Assembly (NCBI GenBank): GCA_964017145.1
Contig: OZ024848.1
Span: 2,058,501-2,122,500, forward strand
DNA: 64,000 nt
DNA from: Agrocybe praecox
Taxonomy: Eukaryota; Basidiomycota; Agaricomycetes; Agaricales; Agrocybaceae
Direction of reading: 5' to 3'
The translations under genes and the position numbers were made by a program. Positions 11,006-20,800 of the stretch are shown here, one piece after another (the stretch's first letter is position 1; every line of letters begins with the position of its first letter). A model generated the notes under the pieces. It did not search any database. It was given only the letters and a program-made list of their open reading frames with translations, and was not told where the DNA came from.

Positions 11006-12325
11006 ATGCCTCCTCGACGATCTCACCCTAAACCATCTCACCCTAAACCATCTTCGAAACTATCAACATCGTCTGCTTATAGTCTACCGGGACCTGCGGA
11101 CGAGCTCGTAACACCCTCGACAGCCAATAATATCCCTCTTTGGGATATGCCCGTGGATAACAATGGGAAGCCAATCTATTTCCTCGTCGATAACATTATC
11201 CAAGCCCACATCATTCGTCACCGCTCATACTTTGAAACCTATGTTCCTGGTCGGAAGGAAGTTCAGACCCTTCATGGTTCGCAGTTTGTTATTGAGGGTA
11301 CTGGGACCGTGCGAGTTTCTTTATCGGTCAAGGGCTTTCCTTTCGAATTCCTCCTACATGACTGCTGGCATATTCCATCATCTGTTGGAAATTTTTTCTC
11401 TGTCAGCCGTTTTGCTACTACTGGTGCCCAATTTATGTTGGCTTCACGGTCTCCGCGCATTATTTTTGCTGAAAAACAGCGGCGCGTCACCCCCGCTCTT
11501 CCCAAATACTTGCTGTTGCATCAGATGATGGCTTCAAATCCTTCTCGCGTGCACGGTTGTTTTGCCTTTCCTTTTCGACCCATAATACCTACTGCATCAA
11601 TGCCGCAAACCTCTCACACGCCTTCCACCTTTCCTCAGCTCTCGTCTTCTATTGGACCTGTTCTTGCCTTTGTCCCGGCGCCTTTGAGTTCCTCTTCCCC
11701 CACTCGTCCTTGTCCTCCTACACAGCCGGTGATCGAATTTCCGTCATCGACTATTCGTCCATTTGCTGGATTTTCTGTTGCCTCACAGAATATTCCTGCT
11801 TCACCGTTGCAGCCCTACACTTTGGAGTCCCTTCTGGAGCGGGCACGTCCGGCTTCTTCGACGGCCGAAGAAAGTATCAATTATGGGGGTGCGAAAAGTC
11901 TAAGAACAAACTCTTATTCCTCTCTGATGCACGACCAACTCGCTCGGCCGTCTCCAACCGTCACTCCCAAACATATCGACTCTTTAGCAGTGCCCGAAAA
12001 TGGGGGTGCTTCTGCTGATTTGTTGGATAGGTCTGTAGCTTCCTGTCGCGATCCAGTAACTCCTCCCACCTCTGCTCTGGCCGACTCTTCGTGCGCTCCT
12101 CACAATGGGGGTGTTTACTCTGATTTCTTTGGTTCTTTTATTTCCTCTGGTGACAACCTTCTGCGACACCCTTCATTATTTCAGAATACGTCTTTACTCT
12201 CGACTGTTTCACCTACTTCAACTTCATGTCCGCTTTCTTCTTTTTCTTCTTTAACGGACTATTTTGATTCTAGTACTAGTAATTATCATTATTATCATCC
12301 ATTCTTCAACCCTTGGGTTTCTTAG
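11006..12325 (+). CDS. retropepsin-like protein of the non-autonomous LTR element
   Basis: Intact ORF of 439 residues. Residues 45-165 resemble the protease region of copia polyproteins: FLVDNIIQAHIIRHRSYF, then EGTGTVRV, then HDCWHIPSSVGNFFSVSR. The usual D-S-G-A-T-x-H appears as D-N-I-I-Q-A-H, so the catalytic Ser-Gly is missing and protease activity is unlikely. The N-terminus has a short repeat (HPKPSHPKPS). Residues 190-439 are Ser/Pro/Thr-rich and low in complexity. No zinc knuckle, integrase or RT motif is present. The frame being open with identical LTRs suggests the protein is under recent selection or the copy is simply too young to have decayed. A gag-like or regulatory role is inference only. 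Confidence 0.75.
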   Translation: MPPRRSHPKPSHPKPSSKLSTSSAYSLPGPADELVTPSTANNIPLWDMPVDNNGKPIYFLVDNIIQAHIIRHRSYFETYVPGRKEVQTLHGSQFVIEGTGTVRVSLSVKGFPFEFLLHDCWHIPSSVGNFFSVSRFATTGAQFMLASRSPRIIFAEKQRRVTPALPKYLLLHQMMASNPSRVHGCFAFPFRPIIPTASMPQTSHTPSTFPQLSSSIGPVLAFVPAPLSSSSPTRPCPPTQPVIEFPSSTIRPFAGFSVASQNIPASPLQPYTLESLLERARPASSTAEESINYGGAKSLRTNSYSSLMHDQLARPSPTVTPKHIDSLAVPENGGASADLLDRSVASCRDPVTPPTSALADSSCAPHNGGVYSDFFGSFISSGDNLLRHPSLFQNTSLLSTVSPTSTSCPLSSFSSLTDYFDSSTSNYHYYHPFFNPWVS

Positions 12326-12400
12326 TACTTTAGTATTTACTCGCTTATTTATTTTTTTCGTCTTTTTACTTTTCTTCCCCGTTCCATCCTCCTGTTCGGT

Positions 12401-12409
12401 ATGGGGGTG
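12401..12409 (+). other. polypurine tract before the 3' LTR
   Basis: ATGGGGGTG abuts the 3' LTR. Exact copies of this 9-mer lie inside the ORF at 11883, 12000 and 12105. Confidence 0.65.
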
Positions 12410-12570
12410 TGTTGGACTATGTCCCTATGTACCTCACATCGTCTAGTCACGGTATCATTCCCACGCCTCGTACTCCATATGTATTGTCGTACTCGCCGTG
12501 TTTCCTCCTTAATCTATTATCATTTCTCTCGTCGTGTCTCGTCCCTGCGTCGCTGCACCTCCTTCTAACA
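12410..12570 (+). repeat. 3' LTR (161 bp)
   Basis: Identical to 10133-10293 and followed by the second TGGAC target repeat. Confidence 0.95.
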
Positions 12571-12575
12571 TGGAC

Positions 12576-13319
12576 TAGTTGATCTTAACGACCTATGTAT
12601 ATGAACGCAGGCTACAGTCCGACTGGTAGGCCTGATTGCGGTGGCGGTCGGGTTTACTCGTTGGATAAAGCAGTCTCTGAAGACCTGTCCCCCTGCAACC
12701 CAATTCCACATATATGCAACCCCGGGATCAAATATGACCAACTAAGAGGTATCGTGATGCTGCTCCCGCGACAAACACACTTCAAGGTACATGTTTGCCA
12801 CTTTTTTGTATTTAATTTTGAATGGGGCACGTAAGTACTTAGCCTCCTGCATCTCATTACTGTATTTATGTCTAACAGAACATTTTCCCGATAAAAGGTA
12901 TCTGGCAGTATGCTCATTGAAGTTAATTCAAAAGTATTTACTACTACTCAAAGACACCCAGGTACGCAGCGCATTCCCCTTAAAAGTCACGTCTATACTG
13001 TGTCTCTAGGATCCATCCACATACTTCTCTCACTGATAAAATGTGACAACACACGCAGTCAGGATCGGACACAACACTCTGCCAGTTTCTTACTTACATG
13101 AAACTCGGAGACTACGAAAGCATTTGTCCAGCCAATTCAGATTCAATTTACACGAGGCGCCATTTGTAGGTTGTTGAACGCTGGCACGCTGCCTTATATT
13201 CTCGCAACGATTATTGACGACTGAGATCTGACTCGACAAAGGCCCTAGGTCAAACGAAACACGGTGTCAAGGTACGGCAACTCTTTATCACACACAACCA
13301 ATTGCAGCCGTCGCGAGTC
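12576..13319. other. intergenic; its right part is a copy of the promoter region of the 18023 gene
   Basis: No coding signal recognised. From about 13240 to 13319 the sequence (ctaggtcaaacgaaac, ggtacggcaa, cagccgtcgcg) matches 17819-17888, just upstream of the plus-strand family gene. A weaker match includes catgaaactcg near 13097 and 17699. The homology stops at about 13319, where the F-box-like remnant begins. Confidence 0.65.
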
Positions 13320-14075
13320 TGGCTTTATCCAAGATTTTAATGCCTATATTTTATCTGAGGCATCTTGCTGTACCATTGCCATAATCCAATCAAGACCTGC
13401 TTCGCCTGGCAAGATGCTTGTTCCTTTCCTCAAAACCTGCCGATTTGATCCTGGTGAAGAGCCTTTTCGAGGTCCACTTGCAAAAACAATGAACGAAACG
13501 TTCCATTCTCTATCAAATCTTCACACCCTTTCAATTACGTCCGCAGACATTATCCTAGGATTCAGTATAGCACATAACCTTAGATTCCTCTCTCTGGACT
13601 TTGGGATGATAATGGGAAACGGTTGGGCGAAAGCTACTATACATTTACTCTAACGATCATCCTGCTGCTTGACGGACTTTGACTTGTTGAAGATTCACAC
13701 TGAAGAAGACTTAATACCCATGCTCAAAGCTCTCAAAACTATATCGCGTCTCGGCCTCACGATTGAATATTTGGTTATCCGAGCAAGATCTCCGACCATG
13801 TACTGATAAACTTCCTTAACCCCTCGGAGCGACAAGGGATACTGCCGAGCTTGGAGGAACTGAACTTGGAAAGAACCTTGAGAGTTGACCCATTTCTCCT
13901 GTTAGAAATGATTAAAGCAAGGCCAACACCATCTCAGAGATCTGAAGATCACTCACAAGCCACTCGGAAAATTCACAAGTTGCACATCATGAATTTGAAC
14001 AACCTGGACACAACCTATGAACCCAAATTTATTGTAAAATTTATATCATCAATTAAATACCCTATCCTCCGATAA
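13264..14075 (+). pseudogene. F-box/LRR-like protein remnant
   Basis: Separate open pieces read like the LRR part of agaricomycete F-box proteins: LSNLHTLSITSADII and HNLRFLSLDFG (13500-13610), LLKIHTEEDLIPMLKALKT (near 13687), and PSLEELNLERTLRVDPFLLL (near 13843). They lie in different frames with stops between them and no splice signals that would join them. No F-box is visible at the 5' end. The family assignment rests on LRR-style spacing and is tentative. Confidence 0.5.
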
Positions 14076-14330
14076 TTCGGGATCATGGAAAGAGCTCTGC
14101 TAATATCAACTACGGTCTCACTATGATGGAGCCGCTTTAATTAATTAATCTGTCGCTGCACCTCAAAAGTCACGGTGGATCCAGTACCCTACCTAGCTTT
14201 CTCTAAATTCAAGTAGCCTTGATAAACCGATGTATACAGTTAAGGCTCAAAACGACTCTATGTATTATTGTCTGCCATAATATGGGAAGTGTATACAAAG
14301 GTAAAATGAGGAAATATGCGGTGCAGATAA

Positions 14331-16723
14331 CTAGACTTCGTTAACATCTTCCTCATCAGGGGCTGCAGTGGCGAGCTAAGATTGAGACGATTAGCCAATA
14401 CACTTATCGGGACCGAGAGAAATAGACTTACAATGAGAACGCTGAGATAGAAGTGGTTGAGGGTTTTTCCACCGTGGGCGTTCTCCGTGATCGTTCCATT
14501 ACTGTAAGCCCAAGATGTGTTGACTGCAAGGATCCAAGGGTTATCCTGTTTTCCTTTGTACGTGAAGTTGTTCGTCTTGGGGAAGTTATACCACTCGTTA
14601 GGATTCTTCGAGTAGCTTTTGCCAGAAAGGCTGGTCAGGAGCTTCACAAGCCAGTCGTAGACTACTGGCTGGAGGTTGTGATGGATTACAGAGTCTGCCT
14701 TATCGTCACGTCTGCGGAATTGGTCTTAGTGCCGGCCCGGCAATATCATACTAATGGCGAAAGGAACGTACTGGAAAAGCTTTTCAGCGACTTGATTTTT
14801 GATGTCGTCTTGGCTTGGGTTCCAGTGGTCGAACTCGAAGAATCCCCTCAAGTATTTCTTATTCTTATCCTTCGATAAGCTACTCGTAGGGAATATGTCT
14901 TGATAGGCTTTGAGGAACCGGCTTTTATTGAAGTTTTCGACGCAGTTTTGAACATCGTCGGGACTGATGTTAGGCGGAAGAGTATTCTGTGAGATGTAAA
15001 GGTGAAATTAACCATGCCATTTTAACAGATAAAGATAGCGTACCTGGTCGATTCCAGGAATATTTTGAACCAACTTGCGTCTCAAGTCCTTATATATGGG
15101 GTCGGGCATGAGCTCGTAAATAAACTGAAAACCAGGTCGTAGTAATCATCAGACATCAAGGGGAAATTTTAGCGACAGAAGACGACTTACGCCCAAGAAA
15201 TAGATGTAGTACACGATAACTGTTACTTGTGTGTCCCCATCGTGAATGGTAGCCTCGCTGGCCCAACAGATAATTTCCCCATTGACACGGATAGGTCGGA
15301 TGCTAGCGTTTCCCAAGCCATATGTTTGATCGACCTTGATCGCGTTCCATCCGCTCGTATTAGTTTGGGATACAATGGATTGGTACTCCGCAAAAAGGAG
15401 TGACTTCAGCCAGTCTGATAATATTTAGCAAAGGTGAGAACAGAAGCAGAAAAGATGATACCTCGCATTCCTTGAACAGGAAGGTCGAATCCGCTATGAG
15501 AATTTGATGAGCGAGAGGCAACAAAGAAAGAGAGAATCGACATACATCATAATGTTCGCTTCGATATACTTGTCGAGGAAGTCTTTCTCAAGGTTCTTGG
15601 TGTTGAAATAGGCTAACTGACCGTTCCTCACATTGATAGGAGATGTTTCGTCAGTGGCAAAGTCCTCGGGCTTAGCGTCCCAGAGACGTTGGAAGTCGCT
15701 ATGGAAAGGTCCATTCGGTGCAGTTGCCCATTGCTTCAGAGCGCTCTTGAGATGGGCATCGCTTTCTACAGCCTGAGAGTATGTCAGTCTCTGTCGATCA
15801 GTAGATAATTCTTCCAAACTAACCTGGGTTACGTTTGGGAGAGGTGCTGCTGCATCATATGCGCTTTTACAGAGTTTGGCATAGGTGACGTTCTTCGGAG
15901 ACTTGACTGTGTAATAAACCTGCCAAAACCTGTCGTCAATCGAGGAATCATGGTGACTCTCAATAGGTTACTTACTGCTACAAAGTAAAGAATGTGAAGG
16001 GAGACTTCGACAGCAGACTCGCTCCTTTTGGCATTCGTGTATACGAGGGAAAGATCAAGCTTGTAAGAGTCTGCGTTGGTATCCTTTGCGTGGTACTGAG
16101 TAGTGGCAGGGCCATAGTGCCACTCAGTATCGACGGGGTAATCAATGTATTTTCCAACGATGCTAGCCAAGTCGGCCGTGGCATTTTCTGTTGAGTCACC
16201 ATCAGTATAGCGTCGTCCAATCTATCTATGTTAGAATTTTACCTTTCATCCAGTCAACAAGGTTTGAAGCACTACAGATAGACAAGCGCAGTCAGTATCC
16301 TGGAACAGCTATTAGGCAGAGAATATAGCAAACTTACCTCAGACCATCCTTGACGTATTTCGCAATGGCTTGGGTCATGTCTTGATTAGCGGAGACGATG
16401 CAGTAATCCGACGCCACGCGGCATTGAGGGTTGACCGGGTTCATGTCCCGAGGAGAGATTGAAGTTTCGCTCCATTCATATCCAAAAGACTTAGCGAACT
16501 GCGCCTTCGCAAGAGTTTTAACAGTATCTTGCAAGCCTGGGTGGTTTGGATCAACTTCCTGACTGAAGTCCTATAGGCAAAAGGAGTCTACTTAGATCGA
16601 CATCAACCCGACGAAAGTACCGCTTGAACTCACAGATTTCAAGAGGTTCTTGGCTGACTCCAAAAGGTTGGCTTTAAGGTGTTCCGTAACCTGTTCAGCG
16701 GTTTGTGAAGAGCAGTTACCCAT
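14331..16723 (-). CDS. three-module protein of an unrecognised basidiomycete family (copy A)
   Basis: Exon 1 begins MGNCSSQTAEQVTEHLKAN at 16723. Three repeated modules follow, each a helical part (for example TLAKAQFAKSFGYEW), a short linker containing D-W, and a beta-rich part ending in a hydrophobic strand. The three ends are HILYFVA|VYYTVKSPK, VYYIYFLG|FIYEL and HFYLSVLI. The bar marks an intron at the same place each time. The protein ends LATAAPDEEDVNEV at 14331. Micro-exons lie at 16243-16271 (29 nt) and 15472-15503 (32 nt). No signal peptide is seen, but MGNCSS fits N-myristoylation (Gly2, Ser6) with possible palmitoylation at Cys4, so membrane anchoring is inferred. Estimated length is 550-600 residues. 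It is divergent from the 18023 gene. No function can be stated. Confidence 0.75.
15472..15503 (-). other. 32-nt micro-exon (copy A, module 2)
   Basis: Encodes GFDLPVQGM; one codon longer than the 29-nt exons of the other modules, with the same entering and leaving phases. Confidence 0.65.
16243..16271 (-). other. 29-nt micro-exon (copy A, module 1)
   Basis: Encodes ASNLVDWMK; flanked by AG and GT on the minus strand; same phase as the other modules. Confidence 0.75.
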
Positions 16724-18022
16724 TGTGTCGATTAGAAGAATTCACAGGTGAATGCAAAGAAGATTGTGTGGTGTGTCTGAAGAAATTATGTTCGTCAAGT
16801 ATAGGCTTTTATACAGTTTATTTTATTTTATTTTTCGTTTTTCTCTTACCTTAGAGTGCATGAAACTCCAAGGATAGATCGTTGGACCTGGTCAACTTGG
16901 CCTTACAAAAAAATAGTACCTGAAAAGACATGCCGAAGGCGTCTTGCATGCCCGATGTCGTGACGGGGTTGTGTAGAGAGAGTTACAGGGCAGGAGGTTC
17001 AACATTGCGTGAAAGCCCCAGGTTTGAGCATTTCTTCGAGGCAACTTTGAGGCACATACCAGTAGGTACTGTCACGATTGTTTTGTCCAAAGGACTGAAA
17101 CGGTGAATCACTGCATCATCAATTATTACTGCATTTGTTAATTGTATGTACATGTTTGGTCTTTGTTCTCCTGAGTCTTCCCGACAACTTCCAGAGAGTC
17201 AACTAGTCAACTGTCAACCTCTCTTTTGTTTCAAAACATCGATTTTGAACTGTATAAGATCGCCTTCAAATTATCTGACAAGAGCAAGTCATGGATTTTG
17301 CTATGTGTAGCCTCATAGGCGCCTGACGCATTTGTTTATACCTAATTCTCCCGCAGAACATACTCCGGATGCTATATATAGATGAACAGTACCTATCAAC
17401 CAGTCAAACTCAAGTCCCCGATCTGCATGTCACAAACTTGAAGGTGGCACGGGAGCGCTCGAGTCGAAATTGTATTATTTACTAGTATAGAACTTACTCA
17501 AAAATAGGCGGGTGCATGACGGGCCCAGGGGCAAGTCATTCTTGGAAGGACGGATTCATAATTCTGCAAATCATCTGACTGACGATAATCATTTCCACTA
17601 ACTTATGGCCAGGGCTCAGAACATAACTCACGCTGATCATGACAGAAGAAGATAACATATTTCAGAATCAGGTGCAGCATCTTGTCATTTTCTTAATGAC
17701 ATGAAACTCGCTGGCTCTCGTTTAAACTTGAAGAGCCCTTTGTCAAATCAATAAAGAGTCAGTTTAAACGGTGTTTCATATCCTCGACGATGGTTGAAAT
17801 ATTTGACTAAACAAACACCCTAGGTCAAACGAAACCCAGTGAGGTACGGCAAGGGCACACATAACCATTCCAGCCGTCGCGGAGGGTTCAAATTCCGTGA
17901 CCTTTCTTGTCGAGTCAGCGAACGTATTTGTGCCTGTCCCTTACTCTAGGTAAGAGGGGCCAGCTCACTGATAACATAAAAAACGAGTTTAGTAGTTCTG
18001 TTCAAACCAAAAATTATTCCTT
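16724..18022. promoter_or_regulatory. divergent intergenic region between copies A and C
   Basis: Contains the TATA box and conserved block of copy A (16806-16945) and, at 17699-17888, the block duplicated near 13097-13319. No ORF or RNA gene recognised. Confidence 0.6.
16806..16813 (-). promoter_or_regulatory. TATA box of copy A
   Basis: TATAAAAG on the minus strand, about 85 bp upstream of the ATG at 16723; matches 9782-9789. Confidence 0.55.
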
Positions 18023-20360
18023 ATGCCATACGTAGCGCACACTCAAGCAAAGCCACAGTTCGCCCTTCCCAAGGAGGACGACGACAAACAACAAGGCAAG
18101 TGCGATAGATATCTAGTCGAGAAGACAGATAAACTGATGAAAGCCTTCAGTTCTTGAATATACTGAACTTGTCTTCGGAGAAACCTTTGGTTTCCCTTTC
18201 CCTCCTTCCGATTCGTTCTCCCCTCCTGGAGCATCTACTCCAGCAAACTTACGGATCTCAGAGAAAGAGGCAACGCTTTACTCTGCTCTCCCTGGCGACA
18301 TTATCGAGTTTCTGAAATCTGCCTTTGGGTAAGCGCGATTTCACCATACTCTAGACTAGCTGCTGTTTAACTTATTTTGCGTGCCAGTGACTTGCACCTC
18401 CCATCTTGGCTACAAGGTGAGCGCCCATTGTCATGACAAAGGCGTTGACCACTGACTTAAAAACCAGTGGATAGCCAAAAGGACGTCTTGAAGTTGAGCT
18501 CGACAATACTTGAGGAGGCCACTGACCAGTGGCAATTTGTATCTCTCGCCAAGGTTTACACCCCTTCGGACCTCACAACCGCCAGCCCTATAAAAGTTGA
18601 TGCGATTGTCGCGTTCTTCACAGGAATTCACGATCTCCCCGGTGGTCCTGTACAGACCACAGAACTTGGTGTTGCAGTGGTGCGTCTTTTCATTTGTTGA
18701 TTGCCCCTGTTTCTTGCTCATAACTTATCAAGGTATGCTATGATCTTCTCCTGTCTACAGATTGGACAAAGTTCCACCTCCGTCAAAGCGCCTACAGGGC
18801 TGCGAGCACGGTTCTTGCCGATGGAGTACGTTCCTGCATATCGTCTCGAAAATTAGATTTGATGACACTCCTTTAGAAGAAGGCAGTGGGAGATGACAAG
18901 TCCCTGGCCAACATCGCTACAGCCTATTCGAAGCTTGAATTCTCTCGAGACTTTTCATACCAGTGGGATCAAGCTCCACCTGACTTTGTGAGCAACAGAA
19001 AGTATACTTTGTCGAAGAATACCGCCCTTGGTTTCTTTGAAGACGGTGAGGTTGAGAAAGTAAAGGAGAAAGCCAAGAGTTTTGTTGAAAACAAGATTCT
19101 TCAGTAAGTATTCAACTTTTTTGTGCACTGAGTGGCTCCGATTTAACGCATATATCTAGAGGAGTATCAGTTCCTACATGGGCAGAAGGTAGGTCTCTTC
19201 GACAAAAAGAAAAAGAAAATTTGAATTTATTGTCAACGTAGGTGCTGTTGTTCCGGTCCTTGCTGATACGATCTCTACCGCCTTGACTCTCGAACCCAAT
19301 ACGCGCTCTTGGTTGCCCCGTAAATTCGATCAGTCATACGATGATCCCCGAGGAAAAGATGGCTCTCTCAGGATCAGCGGTGTTCTGATGTACTTCACAA
19401 CTTCCCATAAGTTGCTCAACAACCGTATTGTCCAAATCGCCTATGTTTTCTGGCTTGGTGTACGTTCCATGTCCTCTCCCCTCCGCCTTTCTTGTAGCCA
19501 ATAAACTTAAACCTTCTAGCAAACCTATACCATACCTGCCCTCAAAACTTCCGTTTACAATGACATGATCAAGGAACTCTACAAGAACCTCTCCGGTTCC
19601 ATGAACAAGGTTTGCCTTTCTCACTCTCTTATGCTCATATCTGCTAAGCAATTCTCAGGTACCAACGTCGGGACTTCTTCCGGACAGAGCTGGCTTGCTT
19701 GAGCTTCTGAAGCGCTGCGGTGCTTCTAAGTTCCAGTCTGACCATGGATATAAGTTCAACGGAGACACGACTAGGCCCCGCACCAGCAACGGAGACGAGG
19801 TTTACTCCGTCGTCGCTTTCGCTGAATTTGACGCCGTTACTGAAGCGGTTATCTCTAACTGGACGACGGAAAATATATTCGGGTCAGTATGTCTATATTT
19901 TAATCCACTGTCCATCTGATGGTAGGTGAATAGGCCGGATACGTTTTCGTTCTTTTCCACCGGTGATATTATTCCTGATTATTCCACTTGACAATTGAAA
20001 ATGATCACTGACTTGAGAGCTGTAGTTCCCACAATCCAATCAGACTTGAACGACCGCATTGGGTACTGGCTTACGCAGAATGCATTGACCACTCGAAACA
20101 ACAGATGGGGGATATCAAAATTCCCCAAATCATACAACCATCCCAGCTCAAATTCCAAGGCGTTGCGAGGCGAGGCGACCATATTCTACGCAAACGGAAC
20201 GAAAGTTGCGAAAGGGATTCAGTTGTCCTCTAATATAGTCTACTTTGTAGGGGTGAGTGCATCAAATGCTTTTGGATTGAAGTGTCCGTTTCTAATGGAG
20301 TGGTAGGTGTATTATGTTGTGGACATTATGGGGGATGAGTCGGACGATGGAGCAGTTTGA
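18023..20360 (+). CDS. three-module protein of the same unrecognised family (copy C)
   Basis: Starts MPYVAHTQAKPQFALPK. A GC-AG intron follows (18096-18180, donor AG|GCAAGT), then ETFGFPFPPSDSFSPP. Module 1 runs through KEATLYSALPGDIIEFL to TELGVAV|VCYDLLL. Module 2 runs from KLEFSRDFSYQW to IAYVFWLG|QTYTIPALK. Module 3 runs from CGASKFQSDHGYKF to SNIVYFVG|VYYVVD and ends GDESDDGAV. Each module has a 29-nt micro-exon (18388, 19160, 19934), entered in phase 2 and left in phase 1. No signal peptide or lipidation motif is seen, unlike copy A. Identity to copy A is low outside the module core, so the duplication is old. The acidic C-terminal tail is shared with copy A. Function unknown. Confidence 0.75.
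18388..18416 (+). other. 29-nt micro-exon (copy C, module 1)
   Basis: Encodes DLHLPSWLQ between acceptor gtgccag and donor gtgagc. Confidence 0.8.
19160..19188 (+). other. 29-nt micro-exon (copy C, module 2)
   Basis: Encodes GVSVPTWAE between acceptor atctag and donor gtaggt. Confidence 0.8.
19934..19962 (+). other. 29-nt micro-exon (copy C, module 3)
   Basis: Encodes PDTFSFFST between acceptor gaatag and donor gtgata. It was predicted from the other modules and found with the same length and phases. Confidence 0.65.
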
Positions 20361-20800
20361 GCAGTTTGGGTAGGAACAATGGATTGATACGCAGGTTGTA
20401 CGCAAGGGTGATAACATTTATAAGCTATGGATACTTCAAAGCTGATATTGTGTATATTGCGCCTCGATGATATTGTACTCCCTTTTTTATACTTCCTTCC
20501 ACACCAATATAACTGAGGCACAAAAGTTTTGAAGCGGGGAAGCAGAATGTCTCAATCATATGTGATTTGTTCGTCAATTGCCCATGTTAATGCCGAAGTG
20601 TGCCGGATTTCCCCTTTCGGATGCAACAAAGCAATGTGGGTCGCCAAATGATACTTGTCAACATCACTCTCGCTTTGTTCACTGTCCTTCGTCGTCTGAA
20701 TTTTGAAACGCCCGTTTCTTCCCATTTACTTGCAGCCTCAAACTTCTTGAATAGACATCGTAACTCAACTACTTCAATAACCTCATAATATACCTCGCAA
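20361..20800. other. intergenic between copy C and RTF1
   Basis: 3' flank of copy C and 5' flank of RTF1. No further feature recognised. Confidence 0.5.

Larger units (their letters stand above)
10128..12575 (+). mobile_element. complete non-autonomous Ty1/copia-like LTR element with 5-bp target duplication
   Basis: The direct target repeat TGGAC occurs at 10128-10132 and 12571-12575. It flanks an element of 2438 bp (10133-12570) with two identical 161-bp LTRs that start TGTTGG and end CTAACA. A primer-binding site, a purine-rich tract before the 3' LTR, and one open reading frame (11006-12325) are present. There is no reverse transcriptase, RNase H or integrase, so it must rely on enzymes made elsewhere. 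LTR identity implies insertion very recently relative to the surrounding decayed sequence. It sits inside the duplicated promoter region of the unknown gene family. Confidence 0.95.

Noticed and set aside
17880..17905. GGTTCAAATTCC resembling a tRNA B box
   Set aside because: No matching A box or cloverleaf at the expected distance.
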